Assembly: GCA_024235095.1 (NCBI GenBank)
Contig: JACKNC010000001.1
Span: 1,959,501-2,023,500 of the forward strand
DNA: 64,000 nucleotides
Reading direction: 5' to 3'
Origin: Gammaproteobacteria bacterium
Lineage (GTDB): Bacteria; Pseudomonadota; Gammaproteobacteria; Competibacterales; Competibacteraceae
In this document: piece by piece, positions 45,191-54,587 of the stretch
Layout: each line of letters starts with the position of its first letter
Numbering within the stretch: position 1 is the stretch's first letter
Made by a program: the position numbers and the translations under genes
The notes under the pieces: generated by a model
Told to the model about the DNA's origin: nothing
Database searches by the model: none
What the model saw: the letters and a program-made list of their open reading frames with translations, nothing else

Positions 45191-47782
45191 CTATTGCGCA
45201 ATCTGGACCCGAACCTTCTGGTCGTTGCGCCATTCGCCAACAATTTTCTGGCCACCCTCGTAGAGCACTCCCTGGCCGTGCTTGCGGCCGTTGCGCCATT
45301 CACCCTCGTAGCGATCCCCGTTGCTGTAATAATAGGTTCCCTGACCATTCGGCCGATCGTTAGCGAATTGCCCTTCATAGCGATCGCCACGATTGGCGTA
45401 AAGGTAAACTCCCTGGCCATTCTTGCGACCGTTCCGCCATTGTCCATCGTAGCGGTTACCGCTGCGATAGTAGTAGGTTCCTTGCCCATTGATGACTCCG
45501 TTGCGCCATTCACCTACATATTTTTCGCCCCGTCCGGCGTAGACATAAGTCCCCTGACCATGCATTTTGGCGTTGCGGAAGTCCCCAGAATACTCACTGC
45601 CATCCGGGTAACGGTAGGTTCCCTGACCATTTTCGCAATTGCCGCTGAGACAGTTGGGCGCTTGGCGCCCGAGAGTGGCGACTTGGCGCTCCGGCGATTC
45701 GGGTTTAACCGGTTTAACTGCTGGAGGCGGTGGTTTCGGGGTAACGGCGGGCGGTTCTGGCGAGGTCGTTGCAACCATTTCCGGTTTCTGCTCTAGCACG
45801 GTCCTGGATGCTTGCTCCGCAGGTTGCGGCACCGACACCAGATCAATCGGCGGCACAACCGGCATTTGCGGTTCAGGAGCGGGAGGCGGTGGTTCCGATT
45901 TAGGCGCGGGCGGAGCAGCAATTGGTTTTGGAATTTCGGCCAGCGCCAACTGTTGGCGCAACCGGGGCAGTTGCGCGTAGTTTGGGTCGATGGACTCCAT
46001 CCGGCTCAGGTAACTCCTAGCGCGAGAGAGATTGCCATCCTTGATTGCTGCACTCACCAGCTCCGCGTAGCGCTCGGCGATGCGGTCGATTCCGGCTAAG
46101 GCTTCCGCGTTGCCGCGATCCAGCTTTAGCACTTCGTTGTAACAATCCGCCGCATTACCACCTTGCCCGACGGTCAGCCGATTGGCCCGTAGGTGGGCCG
46201 CGCATTCGTTTAATAACGCAGCAATTCTAGCGCTGTCATCGACGGGTGGTTTAACGACTGGCGCAGGCGGCGCGGCCCGATCCTCACGCAATTGCTTGCG
46301 GACCGCCTGGCGCAACGCCAGCAAGCGTTGATGGTCGGGAACCTGCTGCAAGCCCTGCTCAATGCGCAACAGGCTGGTCTCATAGGCGTGTCGGCGCTGT
46401 TCGTCCAGCGCTTGAGTCAGGTACTCATCCGCCTGGCGCTGGCGCTGCGCCGTTTCAGCCTTCTCGCGCTCCATCGCCTCAGCCTGTCGACGGGCCTCCT
46501 CTTCTTGGCGTTGCAGGTCCATCTGCTGCCGCAAAACGTTCTGCTTCAAGCTCAACAGGTCCGGATGATCGGGCATCGCCTGCAAGCCCTGCTCAATGTA
46601 CGCCAGACTGACTTGCAAGGCTCCATCCTGGCGGGCGCGCTGCGCCTGTTCAAAGAACTGTTCGGCTTGCAAACGGGCTTGACGTTGCTGTTCCTGCGCC
46701 TCCACCGGTGGAGTCTGAGTATCAACATCTACTGCGGGGGTCTGAACCGGCGCGGTGGCTGGCGGTATTGCCGCGACGGGCGTTTCAAGCAGCGGCTTCA
46801 CTGGCGTTGAAACCACCGGCGGTGGTGCGGGTCGGATCGTGGGCCGGTATAGAAACCAGTAGCCGCCCGCCAGCGCTGCGCCCGCCAACGCCGCCACAGG
46901 TATGCCGATTTTCCAGCCCAGTCCACGGCTCGGTCGCGCCCCGGGAGTCACAACCGGTTGCGCTGGATCGGTCACGCTGAGCAGATCAAAGTCGCCAGCT
47001 TCGACAGCGTCAATTGCCGCGATCACTTGCTGACCGCTTTGAAAACGCTGGTTGGGATCTTTCTCCAACAATTTGTTCAGTAAGGGCTGAAAACGCCTGA
47101 GATGCGGCGGCACTTCAGGCACGGGCGACGTCACATGCATCATAGCCAGCGCAAAGCTATCTTCCGCCGTGTAGGGCACATTGCCGGTCAGCATTTCGTA
47201 GAACAGGACGCCGAAACTGTAGAGGTCGGCGCGAGCATCCACCCCCTGACCGCGAATTTGTTCCGGACTCATGTAGCGTGGGGTGCCTAGCGATAGCCCG
47301 GTGCGCGTCATGATTGAATTCGCGCCCAAGGTCTTGGCGATGCCAAAATCGGTCAGCACCGGCTGGCCATTTTCGCGGAACAGGATATTTTGCGGTTTAA
47401 TATCCCGGTGGATCACGCCGCGTCGATGCGCATAATGCAAAGCGCCCGCGATCGCCCGTCCAATGCTCAAGGTCTCCGTCAATTCAAGGCCCTTGCGGAT
47501 GCGCTGTTGCAAGGTGCCACCCGGCAAATACTCCATCGACAGATAATAATTACCTTCATGGGAGGCAATATCATAGACCGTGACGATATGTGGATCGCTG
47601 AGTTGCGCGATGATACGGCCCTCGCGCAGGAAACGCTGGGCGAATTCTTCATCAGTAGTCAACACTGGCTTGATGACTTTCAGCGCGACGTGGCGATGCA
47701 ATGACTGTTGAAGGGCGAGATAAACGATCGCCATGCCGCCTTGTCCGAGTTCGCGCTCAATCTGAAAACCTGGAATATGCAT
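45191..47782 (-). CDS. Membrane Ser/Thr protein kinase with C-terminal MORN repeats
   Basis: 863-residue PknB-type kinase. Kinase domain about 5-270: GQGGMAIVY loop, VALKVIK lysine, VIHRDIKPQNIL, TDFGIAK, GTPRYMSPEQIRGQ. A transmembrane helix at about 295-315 is followed by a Pro linker, two coiled-coil/TPR-like blocks (about 360-490) and a third helical block. Six or more MORN repeats close the protein (GQGTYRYPDGSEYSGDFRN, EKYVGEWRNGVINGQGTYYY and so on, from about 710). Start 47782 (MHIPGF) fits the family better than an ATG 12 codons upstream. MORN units suggest a lipid- or wall-proximal sensor. Confidence 0.9.
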   Translation of the reverse strand: MHIPGFQIERELGQGGMAIVYLALQQSLHRHVALKVIKPVLTTDEEFAQRFLREGRIIAQLSDPHIVTVYDIASHEGNYYLSMEYLPGGTLQQRIRKGLELTETLSIGRAIAGALHYAHRRGVIHRDIKPQNILFRENGQPVLTDFGIAKTLGANSIMTRTGLSLGTPRYMSPEQIRGQGVDARADLYSFGVLFYEMLTGNVPYTAEDSFALAMMHVTSPVPEVPPHLRRFQPLLNKLLEKDPNQRFQSGQQVIAAIDAVEAGDFDLLSVTDPAQPVVTPGARPSRGLGWKIGIPVAALAGAALAGGYWFLYRPTIRPAPPPVVSTPVKPLLETPVAAIPPATAPVQTPAVDVDTQTPPVEAQEQQRQARLQAEQFFEQAQRARQDGALQVSLAYIEQGLQAMPDHPDLLSLKQNVLRQQMDLQRQEEEARRQAEAMEREKAETAQRQRQADEYLTQALDEQRRHAYETSLLRIEQGLQQVPDHQRLLALRQAVRKQLREDRAAPPAPVVKPPVDDSARIAALLNECAAHLRANRLTVGQGGNAADCYNEVLKLDRGNAEALAGIDRIAERYAELVSAAIKDGNLSRARSYLSRMESIDPNYAQLPRLRQQLALAEIPKPIAAPPAPKSEPPPPAPEPQMPVVPPIDLVSVPQPAEQASRTVLEQKPEMVATTSPEPPAVTPKPPPPAVKPVKPESPERQVATLGRQAPNCLSGNCENGQGTYRYPDGSEYSGDFRNAKMHGQGTYVYAGRGEKYVGEWRNGVINGQGTYYYRSGNRYDGQWRNGRKNGQGVYLYANRGDRYEGQFANDRPNGQGTYYYSNGDRYEGEWRNGRKHGQGVLYEGGQKIVGEWRNDQKVRVQIAQ

Positions 47783-47997
47783 GTCTGAATCCCGGAATGC
47801 TGGTCTCGATGGCCGCAACCGATGGTCGGTTCAACCTGCGGTGTCGCCTGATGCTGTGGTGCGTTATGATAGGGTTCAATCGACCTGATTGATGATCGTT
47901 AACCCGGTTTACGGCAAGCGATACCTGGATATTTTTTATTGAATTTATAGATAGCAAATCCTGTGCCGCCGTTCCGCATTCGAGGATCCTTTTTTCC

Positions 47998-49107
47998 ATG
48001 TCCGGTAATACCTTTGGCAAGCTGTTCACGGTCACCACCTTTGGCGAAAGCCACGGTCCAGCGCTTGGGGCGATTGTGGACGGTTGTCCCCCCGGTCTGG
48101 AGCTGTCCGAGGCCGACTTGCAACAGGACCTGGAGCGGCGGCGGCCGGGCAAAAGCCGGCATACCACCCAGCGGCGTGAACCGGATGCGGTGCGCATTCT
48201 GTCCGGAGTCTTCGAGGGTCAAACGACAGGCGCGCCTATTGGGCTGCTGATTGAAAACGTGGACCAGCGATCGAAGGATTATAGCGAGATTATGGATCGT
48301 TTTCGTCCGGGTCACGCTGACTATACCTATCATCACAAGTACGGGTTACGCGATTATCGGGGCGGGGGACGGTCCTCGGCGCGGGAAACAGCGATGCGGG
48401 TGGCGGCTGGCGCCATTGCCCGGAAATACCTGCGCGAACGCTACGGCGTACAAATTCGCGGCTATCTGGCCCAGCTTGGCCCGATCCGTCCCGCCAAAGT
48501 GGTCTGGGAGGAAGTCGATAACAATCCATTCTTTTGCCCGGACCCGGATAAAGTGACCGAACTGGAAGTATTCATGGATGCGCTGCGCAAGTCCGGCGAT
48601 TCGATTGGCGCGCGGGTGACTGTTGTGGCGACGGGCGCGCCGCCGGGCTGGGGAGAACCGGTGTTCGACCGGCTGGATGCGGACATTGCCCATGCCTTGA
48701 TGAGCATCAACGCGGTCAAGGGCGTGGAAATCGGCGCGGGGTTCGCCTGCGTCGAGCAGCGCGGCACAGAACATCGCGACGAGCTGTCTCCTGAAGGATT
48801 TTTAAGCAATCACGCCGGGGGGATGCTGGGCGGAATTTCCACCGGCCAGGACATCATCGCCAGCATCGCCCTGAAACCGACCTCCAGCATTCGATTGCCG
48901 GGGCGGACTATCAACATTCATGGTGAACCGGTGGAAGTTGTTACCGAGGGCCGGCACGATCCCTGTGTCGGCATCCGTGCAACGCCGATTGCCGAGGCCA
49001 TGCTGGCGCTGGTGCTGATGGATCACGCCTTGCGCCACCGTGCGCAGAATCTAGATGTGCGTTCAACGACGCCGGTGATTGCGCCCTCTCCGCCAACCCC
49101 ACTATAG
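47998..49107 (+). CDS. aroC: Chorismate synthase
   Basis: Last step of the shikimate pathway: 5-enolpyruvylshikimate-3-phosphate to chorismate, with reduced FMN. 369 residues, normal for the family. Signatures: GESHGPALGAIVDGCPPG at the start, RPGHADYTYHHKYGLRDYRGGGRSSARETAMRVAAGAIA and HAGGMLGGISTGQDI; it ends VMDH-like (LVLMDHALRHRAQN). It is divergent from the kinase gene and has its own upstream region (47783-47997). Confidence 0.97.
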   Translation: MSGNTFGKLFTVTTFGESHGPALGAIVDGCPPGLELSEADLQQDLERRRPGKSRHTTQRREPDAVRILSGVFEGQTTGAPIGLLIENVDQRSKDYSEIMDRFRPGHADYTYHHKYGLRDYRGGGRSSARETAMRVAAGAIARKYLRERYGVQIRGYLAQLGPIRPAKVVWEEVDNNPFFCPDPDKVTELEVFMDALRKSGDSIGARVTVVATGAPPGWGEPVFDRLDADIAHALMSINAVKGVEIGAGFACVEQRGTEHRDELSPEGFLSNHAGGMLGGISTGQDIIASIALKPTSSIRLPGRTINIHGEPVEVVTEGRHDPCVGIRATPIAEAMLALVLMDHALRHRAQNLDVRSTTPVIAPSPPTPL

Positions 49108-49155
49108 CGATTCCTCGATAAGTTGTGGAATCATCTCACCGACGAGGTAACAAAA

Positions 49156-49752
49156 CTACCACGCTTTAGGCTGAAAGCGTTCATCGTTGCGAATCACTAA
49201 CTGTTCCCCGCTCTGGCCAATCACATAAAATCCTTGTCGATAGGCATATTGGGCCACATTGTCCGGAATCACCATCGCCGATACAGCGCCAAGCACCCGT
49301 TTGTTCGCATAAGTCGGCAATAACCGTTTAAGTTTGTCCAGTCGCTCGCGATGTTCATTCACATCGTCCACCGACAGCAGGCTTTTGCATTCAATCGCAA
49401 TCACGTCCGTGTCATTGACCACCAGTAAATCCACTTCAATCCCTTCGATTCCGCGTTGTGCGCTGACGTTCTGGTGCACTTCATGAACCGCGATCCCGCG
49501 TTCCTGAAACAGTCGCACCGCTGCTGGCCGCACGGCGTCTTCAATGTAGTCGCCTAAACGATCACCCAATTTATGAATCGCCGTCGCCATGGATTTGATC
49601 TTCTGATCGGTCTCCTGAAACTTGCGGTCCGTGTCTTGCGAACGCTCTTTGAGCAACCGCTCGGTCTCCTGAAATTTGCGCTCCGTCTCTTTTTGCGCTT
49701 CGGCAACTTCTCGAAATAATTGCAAGATATCTTCGTAAGTGGTGGACATCAT
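49156..49752 (-). CDS. DUF3782-like protein with PD-(D/E)XK nuclease core
   Basis: 198 residues. The N-terminal coiled coil (about 10-65) has repeated KETERKFQET/DTDRKFQETDQ units. The C-terminal domain has the nuclease pattern GIEVDLLVVNDTDVIAIECKS (Asp, then ExK). Such proteins are common in cyanobacteria and filamentous or sulfur bacteria; the biological role is unknown. It is probably mobile. The start may be the second Met (49749). Confidence 0.75.
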   Translation of the reverse strand: MMSTTYEDILQLFREVAEAQKETERKFQETERLLKERSQDTDRKFQETDQKIKSMATAIHKLGDRLGDYIEDAVRPAAVRLFQERGIAVHEVHQNVSAQRGIEGIEVDLLVVNDTDVIAIECKSLLSVDDVNEHRERLDKLKRLLPTYANKRVLGAVSAMVIPDNVAQYAYRQGFYVIGQSGEQLVIRNDERFQPKAW

Positions 49753-49912
49753 TCGTTCCTCCGGTCGTAAATGGCTCCACTATATCGCTCATTAATCCTT
49801 TGGATAAAAAAACCACCCTGGCTTCCCAAAGGCGGTTCATCGACTTACGTTCTTTTCTCGCCCCTTTGAAAAAGCAGCATCCAGTTCCCCCCTTTGAAAA
49901 ACGAGCATCTAG

Positions 49913-51153
49913 TGGGCTGACACAGAAGTTTTGACAGGTAGCGGTGGGTGCCCTATGGTTGAGATCAACAGGAGGAATCACCATGGCCCACAAGTATCTG
50001 GTTGATCTAACTGAAGAGGAGCGGGAAGACCTGCTGAAGGTCATTCATAAAGGCAAGGCAGCGGCGCGCAAGGTTGCCCGTGCCCATGTGTTGCTGCAGG
50101 CTGCGGAAGGGGCGACGGATGAGGCCATTGCCCAAAGCCTTCACTTGGGGATTTCGACCGTTCATCGTACCCGTCAACGGTTTGTCGACGAAGGGTTGCT
50201 GGCGGCGTTAAGCGAGCGGCCACGAGTCGGTTTGCCCCCGGCCTTGACCGGCAAACAGGCCGCCTTTCTGGTCGCCTTGGCCTGTAGTACCCCGCCCGCT
50301 GGCCGTTGTCAGTGGACTCTCCAATTGTTAGCGGACCGCTTCATGGAACTCCGGCCCATCGAAGCCATTTCCCGTGAGAGTGTGCGGCGCATCCTTAAAA
50401 AAACGACCTCAAACCCTGGCAACGTCAAGAATGGTGTATTCCCAGTGTCAGTCCCGATTATGTTTGGCATATGGAGGATGTGTTGGACCTGTACGCCGAA
50501 CCCGATGATCCTCAATACCCCCAAGTGTGCTTCGATGAAAGTCCGGTGCAATTGACCAGCGAAACCCGCTGTCCTCAACCCGCCCGCCCGGGTCAACCGG
50601 CGCGCTATGACTGTGAATACAAACGCGAAGGCACCGCCAATTTATTTCTATTCGTACAACCCTTGCGCGGGTGGCGTCATGTTAATGTCACGAAACAGCG
50701 CACCAAACGCGATTTTGCCCAGCAAATGCAGCAACTCGTTGATGTGTACTTTCCGAAGGCGGAGCGAATCCGGTTGGTCGTGGATAACCTCAATACCCAC
50801 ACTCCTGCGGCCTTGTATAGTGTCTTTTCTCCAGAGGAAGCCCGCCGGATCACCCGCAAGCTCGAATTTCATTACACCCCCAAGCATGGCAGTTGGCTCA
50901 ATATGGCGGAATGTGAGTTCGCTGTTCTCGCCGGCCAGTGTTTGAATCGCCGCATTGCGAACCTCGAAACTTTGCGGAAGGAAATCGCCGCTTGGCAAGG
51001 CCCACGCAACCTACGTCAGACCAAAATCCACTGGCAGTTCGGCACCGACTTGGCCCGGGTCAAACTCAAGCGCCTCTATCCTCCCTTGAAATCTTCTGAA
51101 ACCCCGGTGGACCTAGAAACCTCTGAACCTGTCAAAACTTCTGTGTCAGCCCA
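49913..51153 (+). mobile_element. IS630-family-like insertion sequence, copy 2
   Basis: Same 1241-bp element as at 6398, plus orientation, with 27-bp terminal repeats. Left flank CTAG at 49909-49912. Its right flank CTAG (51154-51157) is also the left flank of copy 3, so the two are head-to-tail with a single shared target repeat. Confidence 0.93.
49983..50555 (+). CDS. IS630-like transposase, frame A (copy 2)
   Basis: Same product as in copy 1: N-terminal helix-turn-helix part starting MAHKYLVDL after AGGAGG. Seven A's at 50397-50403 follow the RRIL codons; a -1 slip continues into the catalytic frame. Confidence 0.85.
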   Translation: MAHKYLVDLTEEEREDLLKVIHKGKAAARKVARAHVLLQAAEGATDEAIAQSLHLGISTVHRTRQRFVDEGLLAALSERPRVGLPPALTGKQAAFLVALACSTPPAGRCQWTLQLLADRFMELRPIEAISRESVRRILKKTTSNPGNVKNGVFPVSVPIMFGIWRMCWTCTPNPMILNTPKCASMKVRCN

Positions 51154-51157
51154 CTAG
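50471..51157 (+). CDS. IS630-like transposase, frame B catalytic part (copy 2)
   Basis: DDE residues in CFDESPVQL, VVDNLNTH and HGSWLNMAE. The TAG stop at 51155-51157 lies in the target repeat between copies 2 and 3. Confidence 0.85.
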   Translation: MEDVLDLYAEPDDPQYPQVCFDESPVQLTSETRCPQPARPGQPARYDCEYKREGTANLFLFVQPLRGWRHVNVTKQRTKRDFAQQMQQLVDVYFPKAERIRLVVDNLNTHTPAALYSVFSPEEARRITRKLEFHYTPKHGSWLNMAECEFAVLAGQCLNRRIANLETLRKEIAAWQGPRNLRQTKIHWQFGTDLARVKLKRLYPPLKSSETPVDLETSEPVKTSVSAH

Positions 51158-52398
51158 TGGGCTGACACAGAAGTTTTGACAGGTAGCGGTGGGTGCCCTA
51201 TGGTTGAGATCAACAGGAGGAATCACCATGGCCCACAAGTATCTGGTTGATCTAACTGAAGAGGAGCGGGAAGACCTGCTGAAGGTCATTCATAAAGGCA
51301 AGGCAGCGGCGCGCAAGGTTGCCCGTGCCCATGTGTTGCTGCAGGCTGCGGAAGGGGCGACGGATGAGGCCATTGCCCAAAGCCTTCACTTGGGGATTTC
51401 GACCGTTCATCGTACCCGTCAACGGTTTGTCGACGAAGGGTTGCTGGCGGCGTTAAGCGAGCGGCCACGAGTCGGTTTGCCCCCGGCCTTGACCGGCAAA
51501 CAGGCCGCCTTTCTGGTCGCCTTGGCCTGTAGTACCCCGCCCGCTGGCCGTTGTCAGTGGACTCTCCAATTGTTAGCGGACCGCTTCATGGAACTCCGGC
51601 CCATCGAAGCCATTTCCCGTGAGAGTGTGCGGCGCATCCTTAAAAAAACGACCTCAAACCCTGGCAACGTCAAGAATGGTGTATTCCCAGTGTCAGTCCC
51701 GATTATGTTTGGCATATGGAGGATGTGTTGGACCTGTACGCCGAACCCGATGATCCTCAATACCCCCAAGTGTGCTTCGATGAAAGTCCGGTGCAATTGA
51801 CCAGCGAAACCCGCTGTCCTCAACCCGCCCGCCCGGGTCAACCGGCGCGCTATGACTGTGAATACAAACGCGAAGGCACCGCCAATTTATTTCTATTCGT
51901 ACAACCCTTGCGCGGGTGGCGTCATGTTAATGTCACGAAACAGCGCACCAAACGCGATTTTGCCCAGCAAATGCAGCAACTCGTTGATGTGTACTTTCCG
52001 AAGGCGGAGCGAATCCGGTTGGTCGTGGATAACCTCAATACCCACACTCCTGCGGCCTTGTATAGTGTCTTTTCTCCAGAGGAAGCCCGCCGGATCACCC
52101 GCAAGCTCGAATTTCATTACACCCCCAAGCATGGCAGTTGGCTCAATATGGCGGAATGTGAGTTCGCTGTTCTCGCCGGCCAGTGTTTGAATCGCCGCAT
52201 TGCGAACCTCGAAACTTTGCGGAAGGAAATCGCCGCTTGGCAAGGCCCACGCAACCTACGTCAGACCAAAATCCACTGGCAGTTCGGCACCGACTTGGCC
52301 CGGGTCAAACTCAAGCGCCTCTATCCTCCCTTGAAATCTTCTGAAACCCCGGTGGACCTAGAAACCTCTGAACCTGTCAAAACTTCTGTGTCAGCCCA
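51158..52398 (+). mobile_element. IS630-family-like insertion sequence, copy 3
   Basis: Identical tandem neighbour of copy 2. Flanked by CTAG at 51154-51157 and 52399-52402. The right flank continues into a G-rich hairpin repeat similar to the sequence left of copy 2, so the pair lies in or between such repeats. Confidence 0.93.
51228..51800 (+). CDS. IS630-like transposase, frame A (copy 3)
   Basis: Same as copy 2. Slippery A7 at 51642-51648. Confidence 0.85.
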   Translation: MAHKYLVDLTEEEREDLLKVIHKGKAAARKVARAHVLLQAAEGATDEAIAQSLHLGISTVHRTRQRFVDEGLLAALSERPRVGLPPALTGKQAAFLVALACSTPPAGRCQWTLQLLADRFMELRPIEAISRESVRRILKKTTSNPGNVKNGVFPVSVPIMFGIWRMCWTCTPNPMILNTPKCASMKVRCN

Positions 52399-52402
52399 CT
52401 AG
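51716..52402 (+). CDS. IS630-like transposase, frame B catalytic part (copy 3)
   Basis: Same as copy 2. Stop TAG at 52400-52402 is provided by the flanking CTAG. Confidence 0.85.
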   Translation: MEDVLDLYAEPDDPQYPQVCFDESPVQLTSETRCPQPARPGQPARYDCEYKREGTANLFLFVQPLRGWRHVNVTKQRTKRDFAQQMQQLVDVYFPKAERIRLVVDNLNTHTPAALYSVFSPEEARRITRKLEFHYTPKHGSWLNMAECEFAVLAGQCLNRRIANLETLRKEIAAWQGPRNLRQTKIHWQFGTDLARVKLKRLYPPLKSSETPVDLETSEPVKTSVSAH

Positions 52403-52403
52403 T

Positions 52404-52437
52404 TCCCCCCTTTGAAAAAGGGGGGTTAGGGGGGATT
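52404..52437. repeat. G-rich hairpin repeat, single unit
   Basis: CCCCCCTTTGAAAAAGGGGGG followed by a G-rich tail, the same motif that forms the tandem array at 59464-59743. A degenerate half copy lies at 49886-49900. The stem is 6-9 bp around TTTGAAAA. Confidence 0.6.
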
Positions 52438-52439
52438 CA

Positions 52440-52555
52440 GTCACAACGACCAGGCAAGACGGAAACCCACAACGTCACGGTGTAACTGGAACCGCAGTTG
52501 ATACCACCCGGGCTTGCTAGTGATGGTGACATTGCTATACCGATCTTAGTGATGG
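52440..52555 (-). pseudogene. Degenerate remnant with SUMF1/FGE-like C-terminus
   Basis: The minus strand ends in codons for VGFRLAWSL and a stop at 52441, the typical last residues of formylglycine-generating-enzyme (SUMF1) domain proteins. Upstream codons give no further match to that family and no start is visible. It may be a recombinational scrap left between the IS copies and the interrupted exoprotein gene. Confidence 0.35.
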
Positions 52556-53346
52556 TCAAGGCAGCAGCGGCACTGCTCTCAATGCTTGTGGAATGGCTAT
52601 GCCTGTTAGTTTAGGAGGTGGGTTTTTCTGAATTTCTCCTGTTGATAAATCAAACGCATAGATAAGTGTACCTCCACCCAAAATATAAAACCTGTTATTC
52701 TCAGGGTCTGACGTGAGAGTATTAGCATAAAATCCACTTAACCTAATAGTAGTCTCCAGAATGGTTGATGCCCCACTCAACGGATTAATAACGTAGAAAT
52801 TACCGGAATTACCATCAGAAACCCGAGCTAGAAGCTTTCCTTCTCTTCCTAACACAACGCCATTTATACTCACATAGTCTAAATCTAATTGTTTGACAGT
52901 CTCAGCTCCTGTTGATGAGTCGAAACTATGGAGTACCTTAGAGCCATTAACACCAATGATATAAAATTTACCATTAGCTATATCAGCGGTAAACGTCCAT
53001 GGAACAAAGGTGCTTGAACTGGCAATAGTAAACGGTGAGTTTATGCCCGTTGAAGGATCAATCTTATAAATTGTCCTATTCTCCGGCCTGAATCCCATCA
53101 CAACTCCGGAACCTACAGTTATTATTTCTGCAAGATTTGGTACTGGAGGACTCAGTTTTTGTTGCTTTAGGAACGATCTTGTTGCTAAATCAAAAGTGTA
53201 AATGCTTTGGTCAGCCGTGGTGATGTAGAAATGGCTAGCTTCAATGTCAATTGCGAGTGAACTCCACGCGCCCAATGAAACTTCGACAGGTGAAGAAGCT
53301 ACCCCAGTTAAAAAGTTGACATTGTAAATCAGATTTTTACCCGTAG
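52556..53346 (-). pseudogene. Interrupted exported protein, 3' fragment (beta-propeller-like)
   Basis: C-terminal third of a large gene cut by IS copy 4. About 260 residues with repeating blades of the form IYTFDLATRSF, IYKIDPSTGIN, LHSFDSSTGAE, FYVINPLSGAS and IYAFDLSTGEI, suggesting a beta-propeller. It is more AT-rich than the other fragments. Removing the IS and one GTAG repeat joins it in frame to the fragment ending at 54588 (D-S-T-T-G-K-N across the junction). It is unlikely to be expressed alone, as only a TTG start is available. Confidence 0.75.
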
Positions 53347-54029
53347 TGGGCTGACACAGAAGTTTTGACAGGTTCAGAGGTTTCTAGGTCCACCGGGGTT
53401 TCAGAAGATTTCAAGGGAGGATAGAGGCGCTTGAGTTTGACCCGGGCCAAGTCGGTGCCGAACTGCCAGTGGATTTTGGTCTGACGTAGGTTGCGTGGGC
53501 CTTGCCAAGCGGCGATTTCCTTCCGCAAAGTTTCGAGGTTCGCAATGCGGCGATTCAAACACTGGCCGGCGAGAACAGCGAACTCACATTCCGCCATATT
53601 GAGCCAACTGCCATGCTTGGGGGTGTAATGAAATTCGAGCTTGCGGGTGATCCGGCGGGCTTCCTCTGGAGAAAAGACACTATACAAGGCCGCAGGAGTG
53701 TGGGTATTGAGGTTATCCACGACCAACCGGATTCGCTCCGCCTTCGGAAAGTACACATCAACGAGTTGCTGCATTTGCTGGGCAAAATCGCGTTTGGTGC
53801 GCTGTTTCGTGACATTAACATGACGCCACCCGCGCAAGGGTTGTACGAATAGAAATAAATTGGCGGTGCCTTCGCGTTTGTATTCACAGTCATAGCGCGC
53901 CGGTTGACCCGGGCGGGCGGGTTGAGGACAGCGGGTTTCGCTGGTCAATTGCACCGGACTTTCATCGAAGCACACTTGGGGGTATTGAGGATCATCGGGT
54001 TCGGCGTACAGGTCCAACACATCCTCCAT
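53337..54029 (-). CDS. IS630-like transposase, frame B catalytic part (copy 4)
   Basis: Catalytic half as in copy 1, but the flank reads CTAC instead of CTAG on this strand, so there is no stop at the usual place. Translation runs two residues (Tyr-Gly) further into the host gene before TAA at 53337-53339. Confidence 0.85.
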   Translation of the reverse strand: MEDVLDLYAEPDDPQYPQVCFDESPVQLTSETRCPQPARPGQPARYDCEYKREGTANLFLFVQPLRGWRHVNVTKQRTKRDFAQQMQQLVDVYFPKAERIRLVVDNLNTHTPAALYSVFSPEEARRITRKLEFHYTPKHGSWLNMAECEFAVLAGQCLNRRIANLETLRKEIAAWQGPRNLRQTKIHWQFGTDLARVKLKRLYPPLKSSETPVDLETSEPVKTSVSAHYG

Positions 54030-54587
54030 ATGCCAAACATAATCGGGACTGACACTGGGAATACACCATTCTTGACGTTGCCAGGGTTTGAGGTCGTTTT
54101 TTTAAGGATGCGCCGCACACTCTCACGGGAAATGGCTTCGATGGGCCGGAGTTCCATGAAGCGGTCCGCTAACAATTGGAGAGTCCACTGACAACGGCCA
54201 GCGGGCGGGGTACTACAGGCCAAGGCGACCAGAAAGGCGGCCTGTTTGCCGGTCAAGGCCGGGGGCAAACCGACTCGTGGCCGCTCGCTTAACGCCGCCA
54301 GCAACCCTTCGTCGACAAACCGTTGACGGGTACGATGAACGGTCGAAATCCCCAAGTGAAGGCTTTGGGCAATGGCCTCATCCGTCGCCCCTTCCGCAGC
54401 CTGCAGCAACACATGGGCACGGGCAACCTTGCGCGCCGCTGCCTTGCCTTTATGAATGACCTTCAGCAGGTCTTCCCGCTCCTCTTCAGTTAGATCAACC
54501 AGATACTTGTGGGCCATGGTGATTCCTCCTGTTGATCTCAACCATAGGGCACCCACCGCTACCTGTCAAAACTTCTGTGTCAGCCCA
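53347..54587 (-). mobile_element. IS630-family-like insertion sequence, copy 4
   Basis: Same 1241-bp element, minus orientation, inserted inside a gene. Its flanking repeat is GTAG (53343-53346 and 54588-54591), unlike the CTAG of the other three. The first base of the repeat varies together on both sides, which supports a 4-bp rather than a TA-only duplication. Confidence 0.93.
53945..54517 (-). CDS. IS630-like transposase, frame A (copy 4)
   Basis: Same as copy 1. Slippery tract at 54097-54103 (complement). Confidence 0.85.
   Translation of the reverse strand: MAHKYLVDLTEEEREDLLKVIHKGKAAARKVARAHVLLQAAEGATDEAIAQSLHLGISTVHRTRQRFVDEGLLAALSERPRVGLPPALTGKQAAFLVALACSTPPAGRCQWTLQLLADRFMELRPIEAISRESVRRILKKTTSNPGNVKNGVFPVSVPIMFGIWRMCWTCTPNPMILNTPKCASMKVRCN

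Noticed and set aside
44754..45299. 181-codon minus-strand ORF over the small Cys-rich ORF
   Set aside because: Enters the MORN kinase end out of frame, no family features and no ribosome site.
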